Shown here: positions 56,858 through 64,000 of the stretch, piece by piece
How positions within the stretch are numbered: the stretch's first letter is position 1
Layout: the number at the start of each line of letters is the position of its first letter
Assembly (NCBI GenBank): GCA_949300515.1
Contig: CASGEP010000005.1
Location: 1-64,000, forward strand
DNA from: an uncultured bacterium
Lineage (GTDB): Bacteria > Cyanobacteriota > Vampirovibrionia > Gastranaerophilales > Gastranaerophilaceae
Length of the DNA: 64,000 bases
Reading direction: 5' to 3'
Position numbers and translations under genes: made by a program
Notes under the pieces: generated by a model
Told to the model about the DNA's origin: nothing
What the model saw: only the letters and a program-made list of their open reading frames with translations
The model's database searches: none

Positions 56858-56894
56858 GTTATTAATTAAAGTTTTTATAAGGAGGTTAGTGAAA

Positions 56895-57476
56895 ATGTTC
56901 ATTGAAGATGAAAATGAAATTAACGGCGAAAATATAGAAGTTTCAAATAACCCTTTTGAAGAAAAAGCTGAAAATGAACCTGCAGAGGAAGATAATAAAG
57001 AAGATGTATCAAATGACGATGACGAGTGCGAAAAATTAAAAGCCGAACTTGCCGACTTAAACAATAAATACATCAGAATGGCGGCTGATTTTGATAATTA
57101 CAGAAAACGTCAGGCGCAAGAGAGAGAAAGCCTCCTGAAATACGGTGCAGCCGAAACAATGACAAAGCTTTTAAGCGTTTTGGACACTTTTGAAAGAGCG
57201 CAGGAGTCATTGAAAGATATTGACGATGTAAAAAGTGTTAAAGAAAGCTATGAAGTAGCATTTAAACAGCTTTTGGACACTTTGAAAAAATCGGGGCTTG
57301 AAACAATTGATGCCCTCGGAGCCGAGTTTGACCCTAATTTACACGAAGCCATAGCGCAAACTCCCACTAACGAACATCCCGACAATACGGTTATTTCGCA
57401 AATGCAGACAGGGTATAAGCTTGGCGACAGGGTTCTAAGACCCGCGCTTGTAAATGTTGCGCTTAATGAGGAATAA
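56895..57476 (+). CDS. grpE: Nucleotide exchange factor GrpE
   Basis: The 193-residue protein is the ADP-release factor for DnaK. An acidic N-terminal stretch precedes the long dimer helix ([19 protein letters not shown]), then the beta-wing domain with [16 protein letters not shown] and [13 protein letters not shown] 56895 is used because GGAGGT lies 8 bases upstream; the frame extends further. dnaJ follows after 2 bases. dnaK itself is not in the window. Confidence 0.95.
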   Translation: MFIEDENEINGENIEVSNNPFEEKAENEPAEEDNKEDVSNDDDECEKLKAELADLNNKYIRMAADFDNYRKRQAQERESLLKYGAAETMTKLLSVLDTFERAQESLKDIDDVKSVKESYEVAFKQLLDTLKKSGLETIDALGAEFDPNLHEAIAQTPTNEHPDNTVISQMQTGYKLGDRVLRPALVNVALNEE

Positions 57477-57478
57477 AA

Positions 57479-58600
57479 ATGGATTACTATGAAACTCTGG
57501 GCGTTTCAAAAAATGCCACAAAAGACGAGATAAAAAAAGCCTTCAGGCAATTAGCGAGAAAATATCACCCCGATGTAAACAAAGAGGAAGGGGCGGAAGA
57601 AAAATTTAAGGAACTCGGACGCGCTTATGAAACGCTTATGGATGATAATAAGCGCGAATTGTACGACAGATACGGCGAGGACGGTCTTAAAAACGCCGGA
57701 TACAATACAAATGCCTTTGATTTTGATTTTGGAGATTTAGGCGACATTTTCTCCTCATTTTTCGGCGGAGGCATGAGCGGTTTTTCTTCGGGACGCTCTA
57801 ACCCTAATGCCCCGAGGCGCGGCGCGGATTTGAGGCTTGATATTGAAATAGACTTTGAAGAGGCGGTTTTCGGCTGCGAAAAAGAAATTAAATTTGACCA
57901 TCTTGAAACCTGTCAGGAGTGCTCGGGCAGCGGACTTGATAAAGATGCAAAAGATACGGTATGCCCTACATGCCACGGTCAGGGCAGGGTACAGCAGAGC
58001 ACAAGGACTATTTTAGGCTCGTTCACATCAGTTACTGTGTGTCCTACATGCCACGGAAGCGGCAAAAACCCCAAAGCAGCCTGTAAGAAGTGTAAAGGCA
58101 GCGGATGTGTCGCAAAGGAAAAGAGTCTGAAAATTAAAATTCCTCACGGAGTTGACTCAGGTTCAAAAATCAGACTTGCAAGCGAAGGCGATGCAGGTGT
58201 AAACGGCGGAAGAAGCGGCGATTTGTACGTTGTTGTACATTCAAAAGACTCTAAAGAGTTTGTAAGAGATGGTTTTGATATCCACTCGAGGCTTGATATA
58301 TCAATTCCGCAGGCTGTTTTGGGCGACAGCGTGAGCGTTAATACTATCCATGGAGAAAAAACAATAAATATCCCGCAAGGTATACAGAGCGGCGAAAAAA
58401 TTGTCCTTAAAGATTTTGGCGTACCCTATCTGGGGTCTAATTCACAAAAAGGCTCGCACTATGTTACAATAATTGTAAATACTCCCAAAAAAATATCCGA
58501 AAGGGAGGAAAAACTCTATCGCGAACTGTATGAAATACAAAACGGTTCAAAAAAAGAAGAAAGTTTGCTCGACAGAGTAAGGGCTACGCTTAAAAAATAG
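57479..58600 (+). CDS. dnaJ: Chaperone DnaJ
   Basis: Hsp40 of 373 residues with the full class A layout: J domain (about 1-68, HPD in [13 protein letters not shown]), Gly/Phe-rich linker (about 75-110), and four zinc motifs [24 protein letters not shown] and CKKCKGSG. The C-terminal substrate domains follow. It delivers unfolded proteins to DnaK. It sits 2 bases after grpE, so the two are translated together. Confidence 0.97.
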   Translation: MDYYETLGVSKNATKDEIKKAFRQLARKYHPDVNKEEGAEEKFKELGRAYETLMDDNKRELYDRYGEDGLKNAGYNTNAFDFDFGDLGDIFSSFFGGGMSGFSSGRSNPNAPRRGADLRLDIEIDFEEAVFGCEKEIKFDHLETCQECSGSGLDKDAKDTVCPTCHGQGRVQQSTRTILGSFTSVTVCPTCHGSGKNPKAACKKCKGSGCVAKEKSLKIKIPHGVDSGSKIRLASEGDAGVNGGRSGDLYVVVHSKDSKEFVRDGFDIHSRLDISIPQAVLGDSVSVNTIHGEKTINIPQGIQSGEKIVLKDFGVPYLGSNSQKGSHYVTIIVNTPKKISEREEKLYRELYEIQNGSKKEESLLDRVRATLKK

Positions 58601-58608
58601 GAGAATAT

Positions 58609-60075
58609 ATGAAAATATTGCGGGGAAGGGGTTTAAAACTTTTTGTAAGTTTATTTGCGTTTTTTGTGTTATCTCAGAGTGCATTTGCTTCAAAACTCCC
58701 GATTGAGGTGTGGGAATACGTAAAAGAGCAGCTTCCTTCCTCTACCCAGCGTTTTGACTCGGTGATTGTTGTTTCGTCGGATGTTATGTATATTCCGCTG
58801 TATCCCGCACAGACAAATGCCGTAAGCAATATTGCAATCGAGTATACTTATCCGAATAACAAAACGCTAAAAGACAAGCCCGAGATTGTGGTTTTTAACA
58901 ATAACTTTGTGCTCTTAAAACTTTTTAAAGATAAAAACGGCGATTATACCCTGACAAGTTATGAAGATTTTCCCATGAAGGTAAAACTCGGCGTTATGCC
59001 GCAGGATATGCTCGTTCCGCCGGGGCTTAAAATGCCTGAGAATTTAAAACTTGTTCTCGGGGATTTGGTTATTCCTTCAAAAGAGGAGGGAAATTTAGTC
59101 TATTTGAATAAAGATAAAGACAAAAGTCCCTCGGATACGCTTGTTAAAAATGAATTTTTGCCGCTAAATGAGCTTAAAAACAAAAAAACTTACATCACAA
59201 CGTCGGATTCAAAGTTTATGTTCGTGTATGACGATAACTCAAAATCACCGCTGTATGAGCTGAAACTAAGCTCGCTGCCTTCAAAAATCGTTGCTTCAAA
59301 CTCTACAAAATTTGCGCTTGTTGTGTATTTTGCAAATAAAAATCTTGAGATAATAGATTTGAAAAATGAAAGAATTTTAACCCAAATTCCGCTTGATGAC
59401 GTTGCAAAAGACGTTGATATAGACGTTAAAACCAACATGGCATACGTCAGTTCTCAAAACGCAAATACAATATATTGCGTGGATTTAAACTCGGCTCGCC
59501 TTGCAAAGGCAATACGTCTGGAGCAGTCCCCTTCCCGCCTTGCCGTTTCTTCTGACGGCACATCAATTGTCTTTGTGGACGGTGTTTCAGGGGAGCTTTT
59601 CAGCTTAAAACTCGGGGATGAGGCGCAGGTTAACCCTGTTGCAAAAACAAAAAATATATCTAAAGTTATGTGCGACAGCAATTTTATCTACGCACTTTCG
59701 CGCACGCAGAATAAAATGTTTGTGTACGACAGGTACACTCTTGCGCTTGTTGATGAAGAAAAGTTGAATGAAAAACCGGTCGACGCGCTTATGTATCAGG
59801 GCAAAATATACATCCTTTGTGCAAAAGAGGGTGTTTTAGATATATATGACAGCGCTCAAAAGAAAGTCATACTGTCCCAGCAGCTTGACAAAGACGGTTT
59901 TTATTCAAAAATTACTCTTATTCCCGACCAGCATAACGTTATCATAACAGGTGTTAACTCCAAAAAGTTTTTGATTTTTAACCTGGATGAAATGCAGCTT
60001 ATTAAAAAACAGCCGGCTATGATTGATGTTTCAAATATAGTAATAATGGATAAAACCTCTGTAGAGGATTTGTAG
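58609..60075 (+). CDS. Exported beta-propeller-like protein
   Basis: The 488-residue protein has a signal peptide (about 1-27, ending SQSAFASK). Beyond about residue 190 it shows repeats of the YVTN/beta-propeller type (NTIYCVDLNSARLAKAIRLE; PSRLAVSSDGTSIVFVDG; NKMFVYDRYTLALVDEEKL). The N-terminal part (about 30-180) is unassigned. It is probably periplasmic or surface-bound. It lies 8 bases after dnaJ, which may be chance operon membership. Confidence 0.75.
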   Translation: MKILRGRGLKLFVSLFAFFVLSQSAFASKLPIEVWEYVKEQLPSSTQRFDSVIVVSSDVMYIPLYPAQTNAVSNIAIEYTYPNNKTLKDKPEIVVFNNNFVLLKLFKDKNGDYTLTSYEDFPMKVKLGVMPQDMLVPPGLKMPENLKLVLGDLVIPSKEEGNLVYLNKDKDKSPSDTLVKNEFLPLNELKNKKTYITTSDSKFMFVYDDNSKSPLYELKLSSLPSKIVASNSTKFALVVYFANKNLEIIDLKNERILTQIPLDDVAKDVDIDVKTNMAYVSSQNANTIYCVDLNSARLAKAIRLEQSPSRLAVSSDGTSIVFVDGVSGELFSLKLGDEAQVNPVAKTKNISKVMCDSNFIYALSRTQNKMFVYDRYTLALVDEEKLNEKPVDALMYQGKIYILCAKEGVLDIYDSAQKKVILSQQLDKDGFYSKITLIPDQHNVIITGVNSKKFLIFNLDEMQLIKKQPAMIDVSNIVIMDKTSVEDL

Positions 60076-60076
60076 T

Positions 60077-60667
60077 ATGCAGAGTTTATGTGAATTTGGC
60101 GACGACACAAAAAAAGTTCTTCTGGAGCTTGAAAAGACAAGGAAAGACTTTTGGAACATAGACAGAGCAACCGCAAATTTTTTAAATATGCTCATTAAAA
60201 TACATAACTCAAAAAACGTGCTTGAAGTTGGCACGTCAAACGGTTACAGCGGCATATGGATTGCGGATGCGCTGAAACATACAGGAGGGAAGCTCACTAC
60301 AATTGAATTTTGGGACAAACGGCGAAGCGTCGCACAAGAGAACTTTAAAAAATGCGGACTTGACGGAATAATCGATGCGCGCCTTGGCAGTGCGCTTTTG
60401 ATATTAGACGAAATGCGTGGCGAAATTGAACAGGGCGTTCGCGATTCTTTTGATTTCATCTTCATCGATGCCAATAAACCTGAGTATGTCGAGTATTTTC
60501 ATAAGATTGACCCCCTTTTAAAGAGCGGCGGGATAATTGCCGCTGACAACACTATTTCACACGCTAAAAAAGTTGAACCGTATTTGAAAGAGCTTTTGGA
60601 GCACCCTTCTTACCAAAATCAAATGCTTAATTTTGAAGCCGGGCTTTTTCTTTCTTTTAAAATTTAG
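60077..60667 (+). CDS. SAM-dependent O-methyltransferase
   Basis: The 196-residue protein belongs to the catechol-type O-methyltransferase family (Methyltransf_3). Motifs are NVLEVGTSNGYSGIWIADAL for SAM binding, TTIEFWDKR, and DFIFIDANKPEYVEYFHKI with the metal/SAM Asp. GGIIAADNTI follows. The methyl acceptor is unknown. It starts 1 base after the propeller gene and overlaps the convergent NAGPA-type gene by 4 bases. Confidence 0.85.
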   Translation: MQSLCEFGDDTKKVLLELEKTRKDFWNIDRATANFLNMLIKIHNSKNVLEVGTSNGYSGIWIADALKHTGGKLTTIEFWDKRRSVAQENFKKCGLDGIIDARLGSALLILDEMRGEIEQGVRDSFDFIFIDANKPEYVEYFHKIDPLLKSGGIIAADNTISHAKKVEPYLKELLEHPSYQNQMLNFEAGLFLSFKI

Positions 60668-61980
60668 GTTTCAAAATGTTCGCATTTTTCTTCAAAGACT
60701 ACAAAGGCGTTTGATATAGGTATGCCGCCGCTTTGCGCGGGCGAGTTTGCAATTGCGCCTTTTACATACATAACGCTTGAGCCGCCCCCGTCAAAGTTCA
60801 TTGCATATTTACAGCCAAGACCTTTCATTATGTAGGCAAGCTGTGTAAGTGTCACGCCGACCGAGCTTTCTTCGCGCCCGTCAATGGTTACTATTATAAG
60901 CTCGTTTTTCTCGTTAAAGCCGATTGCGCTTCTGGGGTTTTTGCCCGTTATGGAGCCGAATTTTTGCGTCGTAACATCTACAAACACTTCGCCGTCTTTA
61001 ACAAGGTAAGGACCTGCGCCTATGATATGTTTTGCGTCTTTGAAGCTTTCGTTTATTTTTATGTCATAGCTTATGTTCCTTTCTTTTGCCAATTTATCAA
61101 GGATTTTTGCCGGTGCGCTTATTACAAAACCGTCTTTCGGGATTGCAATTTGATTTGCACTCATTGCTATTATTCTGCCGTCTTTAACTGCCGCCACTTT
61201 TCCGTATTTTGGCGCCATAGGCGACATTGTGCCCCATTTCGGGGTGTATATTAATGTGTATGTGCTGAGCATTCTGGGCTGGTTTATGTTGTCTGCCCTG
61301 AGGGTTGATTTATTTGACTTTATTGTGATTGTCATATACACTTTGTCCATTACAAAGCGTGTTTTGCCGTTTTCATTGATTATTCCTATACCGACCCTGT
61401 TGTAGATGGGACCTGTTAAAACTTCCCCGTCTATTACAAGTGCACCCAGAGGCACCCCGCTGCCGGGTTTAAAGTAACTTGCGTTAATTGCCGCAATTGC
61501 GTTGTTTTTTTGTGCTATTGTTCTGATTTGTGCTTTCGAGTTGAGTTTTTCTCCTGCAATTTGAGGTTTTACGTTTATTTTATGGTTTGCGCCCGTGTCG
61601 ATTTCTACTATATTAATTTTTACGGGTCTTTGATTTATGTATCTTGTCTGCTTTATGTGTGCTACGCCCTGTGCCGGGTAAGAAATGCTTTTTGCGGGAT
61701 ATTTTTTGTTAATTCTTTCTATAAAATTGTGTCTGTTTATTGCCTCCTGCTGCAGGGGTGAAACGTAGGCTATTTTTTCCTGTTTTGAATTTTCTTCAAT
61801 AAAAATCGGGTGGCTTGAGCTTAAAGCTTTTGAGCAGACACCCGATGTTACAGTTATACATAGTGTTACTATTGTGGCGAAAAATACGGTGTGGAGCGAG
61901 CCTGGCGGGACTTTTTGCTTTAGCTGCCTTATGTGTCCCGGCGAGCAGGTTAATTTGCCGATTGATTCTGCCGCGTCCAT
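60664..61980 (-). CDS. NAGPA/phosphodiester glycosidase-type membrane protein
   Basis: The 438-residue protein has one membrane anchor (about 32-50) after a cytoplasmic N-terminus of about 30 residues. The external domain matches the phosphodiester glycosidase family (NAGPA, formerly DUF2233): AAINASYFKPGSGVPLGAL, VIDGEVLTGPIYNRVGI, GAGPYLVKDGEV, KNPRSAIGFNEKNELIIVT and YAMNFDGGGSSVMY. Bacterial members are linked to polysaccharide or wall-linked sugar phosphates, but the substrate is unknown. GGAG precedes the start. Confidence 0.85.
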   Translation of the reverse strand: MDAAESIGKLTCSPGHIRQLKQKVPPGSLHTVFFATIVTLCITVTSGVCSKALSSSHPIFIEENSKQEKIAYVSPLQQEAINRHNFIERINKKYPAKSISYPAQGVAHIKQTRYINQRPVKINIVEIDTGANHKINVKPQIAGEKLNSKAQIRTIAQKNNAIAAINASYFKPGSGVPLGALVIDGEVLTGPIYNRVGIGIINENGKTRFVMDKVYMTITIKSNKSTLRADNINQPRMLSTYTLIYTPKWGTMSPMAPKYGKVAAVKDGRIIAMSANQIAIPKDGFVISAPAKILDKLAKERNISYDIKINESFKDAKHIIGAGPYLVKDGEVFVDVTTQKFGSITGKNPRSAIGFNEKNELIIVTIDGREESSVGVTLTQLAYIMKGLGCKYAMNFDGGGSSVMYVKGAIANSPAQSGGIPISNAFVVFEEKCEHFET

Positions 61981-62087
61981 TTGTTGCTCCGTCTGCTTTG
62001 GTTTACTTCTATCTACTACTATTGTAACATAGTTTTACAAACCCCACAACCCCTTTATTTATGGTACTTTCGACACTTTATAACACT

Positions 62088-62135
62088 TTAAAAATATAAA
62101 AAATGCGAACCCCTTAATTTTATTGAGTCCGCATT
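62088..62135 (-). terminator. Terminator after the CreD-like gene
   Basis: On the minus strand AATGCGGAC/GTTCGCATT (9 pairs, one G-U) is followed by TTTTTTATATTTTTA, about 28 bases after the stop codon. Confidence 0.75.
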
Positions 62136-62163
62136 AAGTGTATCTTTTGCAGTGTTAAAAAAA

Positions 62164-63354
62164 TTATTTTTTATACCATTGAATTTTTCTTGTAGAGTAC
62201 ATAATTACCGCAATTATCGCAAAAAGTCCGAAGCTTCCCACAAGAAGCGAAAGGTCTTTTAAAATAAGCAGCAGATACAAATAAACATAAAGCGCGACAA
62301 GCGAGAGTTTTATTATTGCGGCAAGTTTTTTATCAACACTGTAAGCATAAGCGCTGATTAGAGCTATTGTCAGGGCGCTTGAGCAGACATAAGCCGTCCA
62401 AAACGGGCAAAATTCGCTCAGTGCCAGAAGCATAAGATAAAAGACAACAAGCGATGAACCTATTAAAAGGTATTGTATGGGATGGACTTTTATATTTGTT
62501 ACTATTTCAAATACAAAAAATGCGCTGAAAGTTAAAACCAAAAATAATACTCCGTATTTTACCGCGCGCTCGGTCATTCTGTAATTGTCAACGGGAATTA
62601 AAAAAGATACCCCGTATTGCTCCTGTGAGTCGCTGTCGGTTGCGATTTTGGGTATTGACCAGTTTGCGCTAAAACCTTTGTCCGTGATATTTTTTTGGGC
62701 GGGTAAAAATCCGCCTTCAAAGCTCGGGTCTGCCCAGTCGCTTTTAATATTCACTTTTGCAAAGTTTGCGCCCGTCATAAAATTGAGCGAATTGGCGCCT
62801 CTTATTTGAAACTGTATTTCAAAAGGAATTTTAAGAGTGTTATCGGGTACTTGTATTTCAATGTCTTTATCGATATTTTTAACGGGGGTTTTATTAAAAA
62901 CACTTATAAGGGGCTCTTTTGTAAAGCCTCTGCTGTTTGAAACATTAAAACTTAAAAGCGCTTTGTTGTTTTTTACGTTTACATCGTTTAAAAAAGAGCC
63001 TTTCATTTTGATATCCGCCGTGTAAACGGGAATTTTAAAAATGCCGATTTTTCTGTATTCGTTTTTTACGGACACATCAATTGTGCAATCATCAAGCGTA
63101 TAGAAAAGATATTGATTTTGTTTGTTTATTTCATGCATATAAAGCGTTCTCATTTGAGGCATAAATATTTTTTGCCTGCTTGCCCAGCCGCCCGCGATTT
63201 TCTGAATTGCTTCATCTCTGTAGTTTTCTCTGTCCGAAACTATCCCCGATACGGGGATAAGGGCTATTAAAAGAATTAACAGCAGTGCAAAAATTATGCA
63301 TAATTTTTTCATTATTCCGCTCAGGGGTTCTTTATTTCTTGTTTCTTCAGGCAT
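62164..63354 (-). CDS. CreD-like inner membrane protein
   Basis: The 396-residue protein has one N-terminal membrane helix (about 16-36), a large periplasmic domain (about 40-255) and about five C-terminal helices. IPVSGIVSDRENYRDEAIQKI and then GGWASRQ resemble the conserved start of CreD/inner membrane protein family members, which affect envelope integrity and beta-lactam response in other bacteria. YRMTERAVKYGVLFLVLTF and HPIQYLLIGSSLVVFYLML match the membrane part. No creBC genes are near. Confidence 0.85.
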   Translation of the reverse strand: MPEETRNKEPLSGIMKKLCIIFALLLILLIALIPVSGIVSDRENYRDEAIQKIAGGWASRQKIFMPQMRTLYMHEINKQNQYLFYTLDDCTIDVSVKNEYRKIGIFKIPVYTADIKMKGSFLNDVNVKNNKALLSFNVSNSRGFTKEPLISVFNKTPVKNIDKDIEIQVPDNTLKIPFEIQFQIRGANSLNFMTGANFAKVNIKSDWADPSFEGGFLPAQKNITDKGFSANWSIPKIATDSDSQEQYGVSFLIPVDNYRMTERAVKYGVLFLVLTFSAFFVFEIVTNIKVHPIQYLLIGSSLVVFYLMLLALSEFCPFWTAYVCSSALTIALISAYAYSVDKKLAAIIKLSLVALYVYLYLLLILKDLSLLVGSFGLFAIIAVIMYSTRKIQWYKK

Positions 63355-63438
63355 ATTGTTCCGCTCCTTTTATTTTGAAATATTAACATAATTAATCCTG
63401 CAAAGTAATGATTTTAAAGTATTTGTGAAGATATTTTC

Positions 63439-63465
63439 TTTACATTTCAGTATTTGTTGTATAAT
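63439..63465 (+). promoter_or_regulatory. pilT promoter candidate
   Basis: TTTACA (63439-63444) and TATAAT (63460-63465), spacer 15 bases, with the predicted start about 20 bases before the pilT ATG. The spacer is 1-2 bases short of ideal. Confidence 0.45.
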
Positions 63466-63491
63466 GTTGTTAGTAATATACGGAGTTGAGA

Positions 63492-64000
63492 ATGTTAATT
63501 GAAGAAGTTTTAGAATTAACTGTCGCAAAAAAAGCCAGTGATTTACACATATCAGCGGATTTGCCGCCGGTATTGAGGATTGACGGCGAACTTGTGAGAA
63601 CAAATTTGCCTGTACTTAGCGGGGAAGATGTTGAAACAATAGTTTTCCCGATTTTGACAAATGAACAGAGAAGAAGTCTGGAGCAAAACTGGGAGCTTGA
63701 CTTTGGCTACGGTTTACACGGTGTCGGACGTTTCAGGGTAAACGTTTATCGCGATAAGGGCAACTATGCCGCCGCTTTTCGTGTAATTAATTCGGAACCG
63801 CCGAGCTGTGACGAATTAGGCTTGCCCGAGATTGTAAAAACAATTGCAAAAAGACCGAGAGGCTTAATACTTGTTACGGGTCCCACGGGTTCGGGTAAAT
63901 CCACGACTCTTGCCGCTATGGTTGATTATATCAACTCTAACAGGACAGAACACATCTTAACAATAGAAGACCCTATAGAATTTATTCATACATCCAAAAA
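63492..64000 (+). CDS. pilT: Type IV pilus retraction ATPase PilT, 5' part
   Basis: The first 169 residues of a secretion ATPase of the PilT group. MLIEEVLELTVAKKASDLH and ISADLPPVLRIDGEL are the PilT N-terminus, without the longer PilB N-domain. The Walker A is VTGPTGSGKSTTLAAM and the Asp box begins HILTIEDPIEF. The gene runs off the right edge. It retracts type IV pili for twitching motility or DNA uptake. CGGAG precedes the ATG. Confidence 0.93.
   Translation, partial: MLIEEVLELTVAKKASDLHISADLPPVLRIDGELVRTNLPVLSGEDVETIVFPILTNEQRRSLEQNWELDFGYGLHGVGRFRVNVYRDKGNYAAAFRVINSEPPSCDELGLPEIVKTIAKRPRGLILVTGPTGSGKSTTLAAMVDYINSNRTEHILTIEDPIEFIHTSK

Overview
The window reads as ordinary chromosome of a low-GC, diderm, flagellated bacterium. 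Three things point to a non-photosynthetic relative of Cyanobacteria (Vampirovibrionia/'Melainabacteria', Gastranaerophilales-like). The ATP synthase operon is a-c-b'-b-delta-alpha-gamma with two different b-type subunits. A CheA-CheW-REC hybrid kinase of the Pix/Pil-Chp type is present. No photosynthesis genes are seen. This placement is inference; no rRNA or tRNA gene is visible to confirm it.

Layout. 1-4149 (minus): atp operon; atpG runs off the left edge and has an in-frame stop at codon 25. 4474-13037 (plus): a two-component pair (NarL-type regulator, soluble histidine kinase) followed directly by flgB-flgC-fliE-fliF-fliG-fliH-fliI. 13058-16104: ribosomal protein S1 (minus) and two overlapping WYL-type regulators (plus). 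16107-24063: a chemosensory locus with MCP, hybrid CheA, HD-domain and TPR genes in one minus-strand operon, divergent from a REC/degenerate-GGDEF protein and a double-CheW protein. 24122-29460: a Maf-type (DUF115) flagellin-glycosylation protein, two exported unknowns, lspA, an RluA-type pseudouridine synthase and a LapA-like protein. 29461-37493: trkH-trkA, gyrB, a kinase-like orphan and comM. 37569-43223: thioredoxin/CcdA pair, a double zinc-ribbon protein, glgC, murI and an AMIN-domain amidase. 43224-43747: unexplained leader region before secD-secF. 46049-50389: HTH/zinc-ribbon protein, gltX, hom-thrC. 50467-52457: two orphans and a palindrome-rich repeat island. 52458-58600: groL-groS, dCMP deaminase, Hsp20, two orphans, grpE-dnaJ. 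58609-64000: an exported beta-propeller protein, an O-methyltransferase, a NAGPA-type protein, a CreD-like protein and the 5' part of pilT.

The genes combine energy metabolism (F1Fo, K+ uptake), motility and its control (flagellar base, chemosensory array, flagellin glycosylation, PilT), envelope biogenesis (murI, amidase, lspA, SecDF, disulfide relay) and protein quality control. I found no prophage, insertion sequence, CRISPR array or defence island. The strongest unexplained signals are the secD leader region, the repeat island before groL, the interrupted atpG, the kinase-like orphan, the start-less lspA and two promoters that predict leaderless mRNAs.
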